A stretch of DNA of 64,000 bases from Dryococelus australis (lineage: Eukaryota > Arthropoda > Insecta > Phasmatodea > Phasmatidae), in assembly GCA_029891345.1 (NCBI GenBank), contig CM057009.1, forward strand, positions 90,505,416-90,569,415. The letters run 5' to 3'. Position 1 is the first letter of the stretch. Each line of letters begins with the position of its first letter. Under the pieces are notes generated by a model. It saw only the letters and a program-made list of their open reading frames with translations. It made no database searches and was not told where the DNA came from. The translations under genes were made by a program, and so were the position numbers. Of this stretch, positions 35,412-49,200 are shown in pieces.

Positions 35412-36625
35412 GTATCCAGACCTGCTAGTATCCAGAGTAATCACCCTTCAGAACACGGACAGCAGCTAGACAAGCTGACATTGACTGAGTCAGCTGTTGA
35501 TAGGTCTCCACAGGTATCTGGAGTCATGCTGTCTGCAGTGTGTCCAACAAATGGTGAAGGGTGTGTGGCGGAGGAGACAGGTGGCAAAAACGACAATCAA
35601 GGTGGTCCCACAGGTGTTCAATTGGATGGCGATGGCGGCTGTTTGGGGGCCAGGGAAGAACTCTAAAGTCTTGATTGTGATCTTCCAGCTATGTGTGGAC
35701 ACGTCTAGCCTTGTGGCAAAGCACATTATCGTGCTGGAAGATCCCATCCTCCTGAAGAAAGACAATCATCATGTACAGGCGATGTGATCTCCGAGGATGG
35801 ATTCATAACCAAATCAATCAAAAGTGTCTTCCATATGGATGATGGGACCCAGAGAATACCACAAGATTATTCCCCAGACCATAACACTACCCCCATCGCC
35901 TTGTGTTTGTCCAGCAATAGATGCAGGATGTCGGTTCTCTGAAGTTTCTTGCTGAACAAGCTGATGTCCATCCCTTCTATGCAGCTTAAAATGTGACTTG
36001 TCGGAGAAGGCTACCCACTGCCAATCAGTAGTGGTCCAGTAGCCATACTGTCAAGCAAATTCCAGTCCTTTTCATAGATGTACTTGAGTTAGCATAGTTG
36101 CATTCTCTCTCTGTCTACTCTGGAGCCTCATTTGCAGAAGCGTTTGCTGAACTGTTGCAGTAGACATGTGTCTGGATGCACCCTGGTTCATTTGGACGAT
36201 GAACTATTCCATTGTAGCCTGTTGATTGGCCTTCATGCACTATCACAGTCAACGTTTACCTTCAAAATAAATGGCGCGTGGAGCTATACACAAATTCCAT
36301 GATGGTTATTCCCAATTGTGTCATTCATCCACTCATGATACACCTTTACCACAGAGGCACATGAAGAGTTTACGAACGTCTCTGTTTCCTAAATGCTGCC
36401 CCCTTCTTTGCCCTAAAGCAGATGATCATCCCTTTATGTAACTCAGTTAAATCACTTCCCTTACCCATGACAGCAGGAAGCATATTGTGTACAGCCAGCC
36501 TATCAGTTGCATTATATATCCGCTTCACGAGTCCATGTCATGGGCCATAAGTCATAGTCTATGCCGTGCAGATAGCACTTCTAGCAGGTGGTCATAATAA
36601 TGTTATTAGACTGTGTATATACATT
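35412..36625 (-). mobile_element. Tc1-like element inserted in the MITE
   Basis: A 1.2-kb insertion whose minus strand codes a decayed Tc1 transposase. Its right end carries tggtcataataatgttatta, typical of an insect Tc1 terminus. The left end is worn (gacctgctag against gaccacctgctag at the other end). A TA duplication is consistent with the sequence at the break but cannot be told apart from the MITE's own ttta. Confidence 0.75.
35420..36200 (-). pseudogene. Tc1-like transposase relic
   Basis: In minus-strand order the frames give a KCHILSCIEGMDISLF block and VLWSGEES. GIFQHDNVLCHKARRVHTWL follows; its Asp is the second catalytic residue of DD34E enzymes. LPWPPNSRHRHPIEHLWDHL then aligns with the family WPxxSPDLNPIExLWD and keeps the Glu. 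Frameshifts and stops are present. The first Asp region (VLWSGEES, family VxFSDES) has Gly for Asp. Confidence 0.75.
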
Positions 36626-36986
36626 GTGTTTATTACGTACATGGCAATATGTATTTAAAAAAGAGGTGGAAGAATAAAAACATGGCTGGTAGGAAGAAAA
36701 GTAACTAGGGTTTCAAAAGTGCTTACTGTGAACAGCCTATAGTTGTGTTGATCACCTTTAAGCTCTCTGAGATCAGCTCACAAACTTTGCTAATAAAATG
36801 GCACCAGCATATGTTAATTTTGTAATTAATTTTACAAAATCTGTTTGAAACTCTCCTAGTCTGATTGAAGTTCATGCAAGTGAGAGATTGTACCATTGTG
36901 TTAAGTATAACCTCCCAAGTAACTTTCTACTTGAGATTTTGTGTTGTTGTCTAGTTCGTTTGATGTTGTTTCCGTTATTTTTTTAA

Positions 36987-37077
36987 GTTTGGTTGAGAGG
37001 TAGCAAAACATGTGTAAACCCTTATGTTGGCCATGTCTGTGCTTTGAATGATTACTTATAAACAAATGGTAAATGCA
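36987..37077. repeat. dispersed 90-bp repeat, copy 1
   Basis: It is nearly identical to 43165-43250 in the same orientation: tttggttgagaggtagcaaa, gttggccatgtctgtgcttt and gaatgattacttataaacaa are shared, with one C/T change and a 2-bp indel. It is preceded by a T run. Confidence 0.9.
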
Positions 37078-37620
37078 CTGCATTTTGTGATTATTTTTAC
37101 GAATGATTATGTAAGCAGTATTTCTGTATGAAATTTTGTTGAATCTCTGTAAAACTCTTATTGGAACACGTTAAATTATAAAAAATGTTTATGGTGACAG
37201 ATGTTTCAGTGTTCCTCAATGTCATGAGTAGTTTAAACATGAGTTGATTAGGGACGATCTACATTTGATGAGGTAGACAGCATGAGTTGAGGATTGGTGA
37301 GCTTAAATATTATAAGTGATGATTATCTTTGCATAGCAGAGAATTGACTTTGTGGGGCAATGCAATATTTAATTTGGCCCACTGCATGAAATTATTACCA
37401 AATTCAAATGGATTGAGTTGTATTTGTAACAATCAATATGTGAGATGGACATAGAAATTGCAATAAATATTATCTAACTGGGAAAATAATTGTAGTTAAA
37501 TGTTCTAATAATTGTAGGAATGTGATTCGAATTTTTATGTATTCTAAATAATGTTAGGAGATAATGCAGTGTAATTTATTGTTTGTAAATAAATTTTGAT
37601 TAGGAATTTTAAGTAGGGAT
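37078..37620. other. AT-rich intronic DNA
   Basis: Nothing recognisable was seen. Confidence 0.4.
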
Positions 37621-37906
37621 TAGTCTTGAAGCGGTTTGCGCCATGGTGAAAAGGAATGTAGTTCGAATGAGAACTCTTTTAAGTCCCCAAACACTCAACC
37701 ACCCGGTAAAGGGTTTGGATCCACCCTTTACGTAGACACTGTTGACGAAGGACCGAATCAGCTATGGTTGGTGGATTAAGGGTTCAAACCTCAGTTGCCA
37801 ACACGAAAGTATGTACACTAAATCAATTGCTTATCTATAAAGTCACCTTAAAGAAAAGTACACAAGACCCGGGCTAGCTTTAGAAGGGGTTCGACCCATG
37901 CTGGGG

Positions 37907-38269
37907 TTAGACACAATGAGAGGGGTTGACTTGTGGTGCGAGGGGCTTTAATGACTTGGGGATACTGACCCCGATGAATACCTTGAATTTAAATGTACTC
38001 TCGTACACTGTGCATGTGCAAGTGGTTTGGGTGGCCTTCAATCTCAGAAAAGCGAGTTTCGCATAAAACATGCCCAGGGGGCAAAATTGAACACAACTTG
38101 GTAAGGTGCCAATGTAGATTGTAAGCCTGGTAGGTTTATGCAAAGGAACAAAGTTTTCAACAGTGGGAAGAACACCATGTTGACCGGTCACCTCGGGAAC
38201 CACAGGCTTTGGAGCTCTCCTCTGTTTCGCAGGTGCTGCTGCAGCGTCCGGCTGTGGAACAGCGGCCAA
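37907..38269 (-). CDS. unrecognised 120-codon open frame in GC-rich debris
   Basis: The predicted peptide begins MAAVPQPDAAAAPAKQRRAP and is Ala/Pro-rich and basic, then turns hydrophobic with several Cys. It lies in a GC-richer island (about 37600-38400) that also has a B-box-like ggttcaaacctc (37781-37792). I do not recognise a family. It may be a retroelement gag remnant or chance in GC-rich DNA. Confidence 0.2.
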   Translation of the reverse strand: MAAVPQPDAAAAPAKQRRAPKPVVPEVTGQHGVLPTVENFVPLHKPTRLTIYIGTLPSCVQFCPLGMFYAKLAFLRLKATQTTCTCTVYESTFKFKVFIGVSIPKSLKPLAPQVNPSHCV

Positions 38270-38399
38270 CTCCAGTTGTGGCTGAATGGTGCTCTGGCTG
38301 TTGAAAGAGATGTGTGGTGGTCTAGGAGGAATAGTGGTGTATTCAGGGGAGAGTACTGATGTCTATGCCTAATAACTCTATACCACTATGCAAGGCTAA

Positions 38400-39128
38400 A
38401 AGGTGCTCAAAAGAAATGTGTCACAGTATACGGGTTGGTAATTCAAATAAAAAGCATCCTTCCTGTGGTTCAGTATTATGTTAAGTATTTCTTTTTCTAT
38501 CTGATACAGTTCCCGTTTAAGACGGTTCTTGGTCCCTGATTTCAATACTTTCGGCATGAGGCCGAACTAGTGATATAATTCCAATATTATTAAAATAGCC
38601 ATACAAGAAAATATGTAAATATGTACGTGCTGTGAAGCCGGTTGTAGGGAATGGTCCTACAGTGTACGTCTGGGCAAACGACTAGACCCAACGTGTCTTG
38701 CAGTTTAACCACAACCGGACGTTCGCTAGCCGGAAGGATTATTCAGCAGATCATGTGAGCAGCTGAAGTACCAAGGTTTATTGAGTTCCTAGTGAAGGGC
38801 TCCCCCGAAGAATAGCCACTGCAATACCCTTAGTATTACCTTGGTCATACTCGGAATACTGCTCAGTGTTACTTGTATTTGCCGTTTGGCTATATGTGAT
38901 GCCATCGTTACTTCATGTACACAAAATTAAGAATTAAAATGTTAATGCAAATTCAATTGAGAAGTTTAGATACACCAGGGATACAGGTGGTAATACAGCT
39001 AGTAGTAAGTAAAAAGCACTAAACTTCAGTGGGCACATGGATTTAATATATCCATGTAAGAAATTACAGTAAAGCAAAAATAGTAATATAATATCAATAG
39101 CAATAGTTTTTACAGTAAAAAAAAATTA
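38400..39128. other. intronic DNA with a GC-richer LTR-like patch
   Basis: About 38630-38880 is GC-richer and starts tgtgaagccggttgtaggga. It looks like LTR debris, but no partner copy was found in the window. Confidence 0.3.
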
Positions 39129-39370
39129 CTATAGGTTTTTCACGGTAAAGTGAGCACTTTTAAAAGCCCTCTCATTTGGAATAATGGTCAAAAAATGTGT
39201 TTTATTTTAGCCTTAGATGTGAATTTCCAAGTGCAGTGCAATATAAACACCCTGTTTATTAGTTACAAGGCAATATTTATTTAGAAATGTTGTTAAGATA
39301 TAAATTATGGCTGAGAGAAAAAAGTAACTAGGGACTCAAAAGTGCTCACTTTACCGTGAACAGCCTATAG
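39129..39370. mobile_element. MITE copy 2, intact, 242 bp
   Basis: Terminal inverted repeats of about 35 bp: ctataggtttttcacggtaa at the left and, on the minus strand from the right, ctataggctgttcacggtaa, both followed by agtgagcactttt. No ORF. This copy defines the family; copies 1 and 3 are at 35276-36742 and 62518-62760. Confidence 0.9.
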
Positions 39371-41030
39371 ACAGTTTGATTAATAGTACATTACAAATTA
39401 ACTGCAGAAGTAAAAGTATATATTCAATGCAAAGCAGGCAAAGGCTACCTGATACATTTACGTTAAGTCGGTTGCTTGGTGAATTAATTAAATTGAAACT
39501 AATTTAATTAAAATATACACTACCTGTGGAACCTAGCTGAACTATACAGGATATGTCCAGAAAGGACCTCACAATATGTAACTGGTTTACTCTACCCAAG
39601 TGGTAGAGTGGCCTGGCTAGGGCCTTAAGAGGGCTATGTCGCCATGATCTTGGGGTTACCTAGGCAGTGCAGGGGTAAGGAGAGGTTAGGTCGATGTAGA
39701 AAGTGCTCGAGGTCGGTGACAACTGGAGGCACTGCTGAAGACGTCCTTCAGGGGAAGATGGCCACGGTTTCCATCTCCGGCCTTCGCAGCCTCTTCAGGA
39801 GTGGATATGTGTCTTTGGAGAGCCACCCCAAGCAACTGCTCAGATGTGGGCTGACTCGTTTTTTATAGTGATCTCTGTCGATCATGGTTGTTTCGAGGGG
39901 TGTGGGGGGGCATGGCCGCACCTCCAAAGGGTGGAGCTTGTGACGTCATATGCATGGACCAGTGGATGCCGTATCTCGCCTCTTTGAATTGCGCTAGGGG
40001 TGCAAAACTTCCAAGCTAAGGGCGCTCAAGTAGGCCGTGGCCCTCTTTGATTGGGCCGCATCTCCAGCGGTGCCAAATTCAAACTGAAACTGGTGCGCAC
40101 TTCTGCCGGTGAGCACACTGAAGTAAGTAACTTCATTGTGGGAAGGGCGATGACGTGACAGTTTTTGCTTATGTAGGGGAGCAGTATGCTAGGAGCATGG
40201 GGTTGAAGTGTGTTGTGAGGCTCTGTCAACATCGTGCAGTTCCCAGTGTCCTGCCTCCAGTACTGGGAGTAGACTTGCCCATCAACATCTCAGATGGGGC
40301 GAAGTCGTGATTCTTGAGTGCGCTCTATCTAGCACTGATTTTGTCATGCGCCAGTCTAAAGGGATGAACCAGGGCTAAGGAATGTCTTCTCTTTAAATTA
40401 GGATGGGGAAGGCAAACCCTTTCACATGGGACCAGCCAAGGAAAAGTTTCTCTGCTTAAAGGTCAAGGAATGAGCTAGCTATGCCTCCAGTGGGAGGCTT
40501 CCCCCCATACTGACATGATTTAAAATTAACGTCCCTAATCTTAATGTTAGAAGTATGAGATTTCATATATTAAGACAATTATACATCAAAGTAAATATAT
40601 TTAAGTCGCGTGAAAATTGGATAAACTGTTTCTGCATAGTTGGGTGACAAGAGTTTCGCGTAGATGGAAAGTCACACACAATTAGCTGTTTCGGCTTCCA
40701 TTGTGTTGGTGACTGGTGTAAGTTGAAGGGAGACCGAGACGGGAACTCACTTGAATGCGATAGAGGGTAAACGCCAGCTTGGGGGCGGCACCATTCCTCA
40801 TGAATTGGACAGTCTGAAAGATTATTGGCAATTTAATTTTGCATTTGGAATCATGCATTGTTGGGGCCATTATATAAGTTTGGGCTTTGAATCAGTCAGC
40901 CTTGATAATGACGAGCAAAGTCATATAATTAATTGTCTGGTGTTGCCGCAAGACACCGGGCGAAACTCTTTACCAATTCTGGAACAACATGAAGCTGATT
41001 TAAATTATTTTGTTTTAAATTAAAACCTAA
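39371..41030. other. GC-richer repeat debris
   Basis: From about 39590 to 41000 the sequence is GC-rich with blocks similar to 20745-21260 (gatggggcgaagtc and neighbours). A 90-codon open frame at 40751-41023 (including SVSLDNDEQSHIINCLVLPQ) has no recognised motif. Probably old LTR-retroelement remnants. Confidence 0.3.
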
Positions 41031-43138
41031 AATTCAAATACAAGTTGAACATTAAGTACAACTGTACCAGTTGTATAAGGTTGCAGGGTGAAGTGCATTA
41101 CAGGGCCATCGGTAATATGTTTGGTGTACAGAAGCAAAAATACTGTGTTATGTGGTCAATAATAATAAAGTCGAGGCATAGTGCTGTGGTATTCTTGTGA
41201 TATACACAAATAAGTAGGGGAGTCAGATTCAGGCAACAATTTTGAATTTGATATAAATAGTACAATACCTCGTCTACAAGAACTTGATTCATACAAAATG
41301 CACATACCAAAATTAGGCTATAATTACATTGACTAGACTGAATGACTTTTGTTGGTTACTTTTAAGCTCAGGTAGAACAAGTTCACATTACACACATTGG
41401 GAACCCAACAAGTTCATAATATTTATATAAAATGGCTGTATAATGGCCCTTTAACTTTACATGTGCACACGTTCTAAAAGATTCAATTAACATTTAATTT
41501 AATTTATAAAACATTTGAAGTAACCAAGAGTATAAACCTCAAATAATGTGCAATGCTCGTAATTCAACTAAAACTTGAATCTTATTCACGTAATGAATTT
41601 AATGAGTAAATCCCAAAAATCTGGAAACCAACAAGTTGGGTATTTGACTAGATTGAAACTCATGTATCTCTATAAGAGTATCTTTGAATTATTACATAAC
41701 TGTAATACTTTCCAATTAAAATAATGCAAAACCAATTAAAAACACATAGTAGCAAAATAGACTCAATATAAGGTGACCAACCAAGCGTGTTTCTAAAAAC
41801 ACGTTGAAAAAACTCTGCTTACTCGGAATGCTTTAATACATTCTGTTAAACCAAATTTATTTTACACCAATAATATTCATGTATTATAATCACAAATGCT
41901 GAGAACATAAGTTTAAAAGTCACCTTGATGGAAAGCTTTGGTATTAATTAGGTACATGTTTCAGCCAAAATGGATAAAGAAGGTGGCATCATGTGCCCTA
42001 TCAAATCCTCTTCTCTTTAAAAGGAACACTTTAAAATGTATTAAAAATTATCATAAAAAGTTATTACGTGTGAACCAAGGCAACATTACGTCCATCCAAA
42101 GTTTGGGCAACCTAAAACGTAATCGACAGATGGGATATTTTCCTACACCCTAACAAGTAGTGAGTCATGGCCACATCAGACCCACCATTTTACCAAGATG
42201 TAAATGGGCAGCAAACAAATTCAACATTACCGAAATGGTGAACAATCACTCAATGGGAGTATTTATTTAGTTAACTGAAAGAGAATTTAGAAAGGCGTCA
42301 AGAAATAGAATTTAGAAAAACACTGCGACAAGGAAAGGCTCATTATACAACACAAGTATGCCACAAAATTAGATTTAAAACCAAAACTATCACATTGTCT
42401 AAGGCTGCCACGACTCACCATGAGGCCTGTTTCTTCTGCCACGTCTATGCATATTCATTGAACCGAATTCCAATTTAACCTCAAAAATTTAATGCCTGAC
42501 AATTTCATGCGTGATTGCTAATCTCTTTGTTCAGCAGATGTTGTAGTCCAGTTCAAAGGTTTGTTGGGCAGAGTGAAGGTGTAGAAAAGCCAGTGAGGCA
42601 ACTCGTGCAACCCGTTAACTAAACTATGGCCCCTGCCCTGGTAAGGGAAGGGAAGTGAGAGAGGGAAACTAGTGTTAATCAAGAGAGGGTATCCAAGCCT
42701 GCCAAGGAGATTGCAGACAGTTTGGAGCACTACACTGATGTCATATGTGATGGTGCCACCATCACATACTCAACACTCATTGAGCTGATGTAACATTACA
42801 ACTCTCTTGCGCAAAATGTGGGTGAATGCATGCTCAAGGAGATATTGCTTTCAGCGTGCTAGTGGGTGGGTTTATATTTATTTATTCAGTTTTAGTGACT
42901 GTGGGTTGCGTGTTTTACTATTACATTTGAATTAGTATTTTAAACAGTAGTTTCACAAGATTAATGATATCTGTAACGGTAACATTGTAATAAGTGTATG
43001 GATTAAATCTTTCCAGTTATGCTCAATAAGGGAGAAGTTAGAACTTGTTAAAAAGGGGAGACCTATGCCTGCTCTCAACAATTTAAAGACAGATAGCAAA
43101 GTCACAAACATTGTACAAACATTTGATCTTGACCTTTA
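41031..43138. other. AT-rich intronic DNA
   Basis: No coding, RNA or transposon signature was recognised. Confidence 0.4.
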
Positions 43139-43250
43139 CAAAAAAAAAAAAAAAAAAAAAACGGTTTGGTTGAGAGGTAGCAAAATATGTGTAAACCCAT
43201 GTTGGCCATGTCTGTGCTTTGAATGATTACTTATAAACAAATGGTAAATG
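43139..43250. repeat. A run plus dispersed 90-bp repeat, copy 2
   Basis: A run of about 22 A (to 43161) is followed at 43165 by the partner of 36987-37077. Confidence 0.9.
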
Positions 43251-46200
43251 TCACAATGGAAATAATTCTTGAAACTTAAAATTTTAAAATAAATGATCTT
43301 TTGTGAACTTTGAGATGTAATTTTACTTTTTAATTAGATTTTTACATAGACAAATATTAAAATTTTTAACAGATTTTAAATTATTTTTGTAAACAAGCAT
43401 TAATGTAACTTTGCCTTAGCCCAAATTCAAGTGACTTATTACTAGTGAATATAAATGCTTTGTGATTTTTGGCTGTTTAAGTGAATTTTAAACTTAACTT
43501 AAAATTTTAAATTATTTGATTTGACTTGTGAATCTCACTATTTGACACGTGTATTTAAGTTTTTCCTTTTATTTGGAACATTAAAATGTTTATTTAAAAA
43601 TTGGCTTCAAGACTTTTTTTTTTAAATTAGTGACTGTACTAGCACTACAAGTTAGTTACCCTAGGGATTAGGTTTTTTCTTTTCTTTGTCTTTCGTGCTG
43701 AAGTGTCTTGTCTATGATTTGTCTCAATTTAAAGTGTCACTTATGATTTTATTTAAGGTTTAATTATGTTCAGTGATTTGTGTCAAGGCATTTGAATGTG
43801 TTGAATGATATACTTTTGTTTTACTTTAGTACTTTAATTTTCTTCAAGATTGACAGTTCACAGATCTCATGCACTTCATGTACGCCTATTTGAGAGTATT
43901 ATCTAAATATGGAGAATCTTTTGAGCTTAGTAATTTTAAGGTTCTCTCTTGTTTCAAAGTGACCCAGAAAAAGTAAGGGTAAGAGGAAACGGTTACTAAA
44001 GCACTTAGATATCTCCGACAACCTTTTATTTTTATTTTTTTATTATTAATATTTATTTCCTCTGTGCAAAGCAAAGTGTCGAAGTAAGTTTTGTGTTGCA
44101 TGCCTTGCCAAAATATTCAGGATATGCCCCTGGTGATGAACTACACTGCCCCACGCATCGAGTGCACCATTGCCAGGATGCTTAAGGCTCTGAACTGACT
44201 ACAGTGTTCTTGTCATGCTGTGTGTACCTAATAGTCTTTCAACAGTGACCTTATTATTTTATTGGTGGAAAGTTTGTAGCAAAGTTCATTGCAGGCTCCT
44301 ATAATGTTTTCACTTGTGTTATGATAATGTCTTAAAATACAGCAATCTGAAGAATTAAAAACCGGTTTTAATGATGTTAGATGAACAGAACAATATTTTT
44401 AGCATCCATGATAATTTTAAAGTACCATTCCATCCTCATATAGGGCACATTTTCTTTTTTTAGGAAAACATAGTGGTATGTTTAATAGTGTTATCAAACA
44501 CTCTTTTCATACATGCTGTAAAATAGTTCAGGTGCCAGGTAGGCTGGTCCCTTTACTACTTTTTAAGATCAGCCCATTTATGTTCTTTCAAAAAATATGC
44601 TGACTTGGGAAATAGATGTATTAAAATCATAATAACTTTGCTCCTCTTTCTGGGAATTTTGACTTAAACGTATTCTGTTTAGATCTTTAATAGTGCTTAC
44701 ATGAATTTCATTGTTAATGTAGTCAGTTAATTTACATTATTCTCCATTTCGTATAACTTGAGTAAATTTTGACAGACGTGAACAACCTACACAGCATATA
44801 AACAGTAAATACCCCCATTTGCAAAGTACTGTCTCAGCTGATGGTTGTTGCGGGCTGCTGGTTATTATGTTGGCAATCTTTGTGAAAATTATGGAAAAAA
44901 ATAATACTCTGCATTAAAATTATAATTTAGAAATTTAATGATAATTACAACAATATGGTTTAAATTATGCTCTGAATAATGTTCAATTTTTTGAGTTATA
45001 GATCAAGGGCTTTAAAAACATTTAAATATATTATATTAGAGCATGTGGATATTACAGTTATGGAAATCATCTCCACCTGCCCAGTGAATGCCGTTGCCTT
45101 TGAACTCTCTTGCATCATAATTTATCTTTATGCAAGAATACCTTGCTTGTGGGGTCGGAATATTATATATGCAGTTAATTATTTTTGTATTTGCATGTTT
45201 CAGTAGTTCTTGTAAGTGCCTTTTTGGAACAGTCTCCTCAGTGAAATGAAATATTGACATTTGCTGCCGCTTTGCAAAAGGCTTTGTTGTGTGCTTTGGT
45301 CTGCCATTTTCCTTGACCATGAAGCGCAAGCAACAAAGTATTTGCGTTACGTCTTTCAATGTCTGCCATTGGATTCGTAGAGTTTATTTACAAAGATAGC
45401 TTTCTTCATAGACAGGACAGTTTTGGTGAAGGGATACATTGTGACCACACTTCTTTTCAAGAACTGTCAAAATTTTCCAAAGTTATATGAAACAGAGAAT
45501 AGCAGTTAACTCAGATAAACAGGGGTTCGTTCCTTAATGAATCCTTGTACTGTACTTAGGGTCCCTTGACCCACGTCTTGGTCTGTGGCTACAACCACCT
45601 CATATAAGCTGTTGTGATTGGGGCACTGGGAGGTTGGTCTACTGCACCAGCTGCCATCAACTATGCTCATGGTTTCTATAGGAGTTGTTTATCATTGCCT
45701 ACTAAGCAAGGGCTAGATTTGTGCCTCAGCATTTTTTCTAGGTAATTAAGTTTTGTGTACTTATTAACTATTTTATAAGTGTGTAACATTGCAATTTTTA
45801 GGGGTTATGTTTAACATTAACACTAATATTTTTATTATATATGATTACAGAGCACTTGTTTATGTTGACACTTTCTGTAATATCATTTCTAAATTAGTTT
45901 TTATTATATGAGTTAACAGTTTAATCTTTGGTTATTTTAATAGTTTGTCGACATAGAGATCATGTGTAAGTATTTTTCATTTGTTTCTAGACAGTATTCA
46001 GTATTCATATTTTGTTTGTTATTTTTCATTTCTTTCCTAGATTGTAGTCGGCATTAAATGTTTATTAAACAAAAGTACTAAATAAAATTATCCTGGTTGT
46101 CTCTCTTCTTGCCATTACCGATTGATGGAGAGATGAGTTCTGGTCATACGACAGCCAACTGGAGGACAGGAGACAACATAAATAAGGCAGAAGTAAAACA

Positions 46201-49200
46201 TAAAAAAAGAGAAGGCATGTTAATTTACATTGTTGAATTTGCTGGATAAGAAAATTGAGTCTAATAAAAATATTTTGAAGCTGAGAATTTCTGAATATAT
46301 GATTTAACTGAAATGTCACAAACGGTGCCCAATGTGTTTATTGTACGTTTGTGATTTGTATGAAATGTAACAAGTGTAATTGTGTTTTCTGTTATAATGT
46401 CTATCTTATAGTTTAACTATGTTAATTAAAATGCATGTGTCCACTTTTATTTGGTGTTAACTGTTGTTTAACATAATATTCTTTATTAATAGATATATAA
46501 AAGAGGTCCTATTTGATATTATGCGTGATAAAAGTAATTACAGATACAGGCCACTGTAGTTTTTTCTGGTGTTAAAAAAATAGAAAAAATTATATGTTTG
46601 TTTTTCAGGCAGTTTCAGATGGTGTGATATGTACCCATTTGATCCTATTTCCATGTTAATGCATGTATTTGGATTAGTTTTAACATTTCATTTTGTTGAA
46701 AACTATTAATATTTTTTATGAGATCTTGAAGCTTGCCTTTCAAGTCCTTATAATTTACTGACTTTTAAAGTTGTATTGCTCAGTTTGATAAAATTATAAA
46801 TATTGAGTTTTTTATATTTTTGCATTAATACAGAAATGTTGTATTGTGTGCCCTGCTATTTTTGTCAATACAATATTGCTAGAATATCTCCTTTGCAGTT
46901 TTGTAATTTTGCTGTCAGTGTTCATTATTAGTAAATTTAATGTATTAAGTTAGCAGTATTAATATCATTTGAACTGTTTTATTATAACATTCAGAATTTG
47001 AGTTACTGAGACTCGTGGTGTAATTAAAAATATTATTTTATTTACAATAGTAATGAATTTTTATGTACTTGGGATTCATGTTTTCCATGTAATACTGTAA
47101 CATTGTGTCTCATCAGAGAGTCATAACATGTGAACACCACAGTATTAGTTTACATGACATGTTCCAAGGGCAAACCTGCAACATGCGTATTAGTTTCAGT
47201 TCCACCAACTTATGTTACCTTTGCCATCAAGCAAGATTAGTATAATCAAAAGATTTCCCCTTATGTTCAGGTTGTATTTAGTTCTGCTGTTGTTATTGGA
47301 TAAATTTACTTTAAGTTACATATCTACGGACTGGCTACAATTATGGCGTAAGCGCCCAAAAGCAATAAAATATTTTTTTTTAAATTTCAGAATGCTTTTT
47401 TTTTTTTTTTTTTTTTTTTTGCAATAGTGAAAATTACTTGTAAGTTTTTAAATTACATTTTTGTGAATGTTTTTGTTTTGTCTTTGGCCCCATTTCTAGA
47501 AAATGTATCTGCAACAGAATTCAACTTGGCCTACAAAGTGATATTGTGCTGTTAAATTACAGGTACTTACAGTTACGCACCAAAATGTTATGGATGAGTT
47601 GCTTGGAAACATAATAACTTATTTTAAATGTTGTGCTATGTTCCTCAAAGTAAATAATTTATGAAATCCTGTTCAGCTTGCAATCACCACTAGCTTCTTC
47701 AAATAGCGTGTTCTGCTTTGCCTGAGCCATTTTTTCCACATGTACAATGCTGCATGTTCTTGTGTGTTATAATGGATGAGAGGTGATTTCATATGAAAAA
47801 TTGGGTGGAAAAGTTATGCAAGATTGTGGCCTAAAGTGATTAAGGGCGGTGGTAAAGTAACGAGCATTTAATTAAAAACATTGAAAACTATTATAAAGAT
47901 TTTATTATTATTATTATTATTATTATTGTACCAACAATGGAAGATCATTGGTCTCTTGGAAAGGTAACTGCAAATTATATCCCCAGTCAGAAAAAAAAAT
48001 GGGTTTCTACTCTCATTGTCGTAGTCAATGTTATGATATAATGCATGTATTGATGTAGGTGGCTGTCACTTCAATCATATGTTGTAAAATTATGTTGACA
48101 ACCTTAAATGCATCAATGGCATATTATGTAACAAAGAGATACAAGTGAAACACATATAACCCGGAATAAATAAAAAGGATACCCAAACACACACGCCACT
48201 CAAGTTTGCTGAACTCCATGGTATTGGATGGCCACCCTTGATTGTAGGGGCTGTTTTTCCACAAGTGGAATAGGTTAGTGTGTTATAACAATTCAACCTT
48301 TTTTTGTACACTTGGACATGGTGATTAACATGTGTCTTGTTATTTTACCAAATACTCAATACATTTACTGCGATATGAGAGTACCAACACTTATTTGGTT
48401 TCTGACTATGGATGTAATTTACAGTTACCTTTGGAGAGGTTCCATGATCTCCATGATCTTTTTTTTCCAATACAATATGAACATTTTTTTTTTTTTTTTT
48501 TTTATTTCTAATTTTTTAGCTAAATGCCTTTAATTTTCTCATTTTTGAGGATGAATAACACCCTTAATAATAACTTTAGTTCCCAAGATATAAATATATT
48601 TACTATCTGATTTTTCAACCTTTGACATTAAGTAACACACTTATGAGAACATGCTACATATGACATTAGATTTACTAATTGGCCAAAACTTACCAGTTAA
48701 AACTTTCTCACTTTATTTCAAATTTTTAGTTAAGGTGATTTATTGATCCTGCATGTTCAGTTTGGGTGAGCTATTAACATAAACAATTGTTACTGGGTTG
48801 GTGAAACTGGCTGTTGGACTTTGTAACTAATGATATTTTTTCCAGAGCATAAAGAATCAAGTTTTTATCTTAGATTTGAAATTTATAAAGTTTTTCTAGT
48901 AAGTTAATAATTGAAGTAACCTTGTATTTTTCCACCAAAAAAGTAATTTTTTTTTTTATTAAAGTGTGTGAAAGTGTTTTAAAAAAAAATTTGTTGGTGT
49001 GGGTTTGCATAGTTATCGTGTTACCCATTATGAAGAATAGTAAATATCATGGTGTTTTATTTTACAGTATTTAGTACTTTCCATTAATTATCCATCACAT
49101 AATAGGTTCTGTAATCACCAAACACTATTCAGTTAAATAATTTTCATCTTTGTGTGATAACATCTTTCAACAAAGGCTAAGTATGTTAGTGTATTTTTTG

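Larger units (their letters stand above)
35276..36742. mobile_element. MITE copy 1, split by a Tc1 insertion
   Basis: The left half (35276-35411) and right half (about 36626-36742) together align with the intact copy at 39129-39370, including both ends (ataggct.ttca...gagcactttt and aaagtgct.act.tgaacagcc). The break lies in the middle (ccctgtt|tattac), and the intervening 1.2 kb is a Tc1-like element. The nesting shows the MITE was there first. Confidence 0.85.

Noticed and set aside
37770..37800. tRNA-like ggttcaaacctc
   Set aside because: A lone B-box-like word without an A box or stems.
40751..41023. 90-codon frame as a host gene
   Set aside because: No recognised motif, sits in GC-rich repeat debris, and has no splice sites fitting NOMO or another gene.
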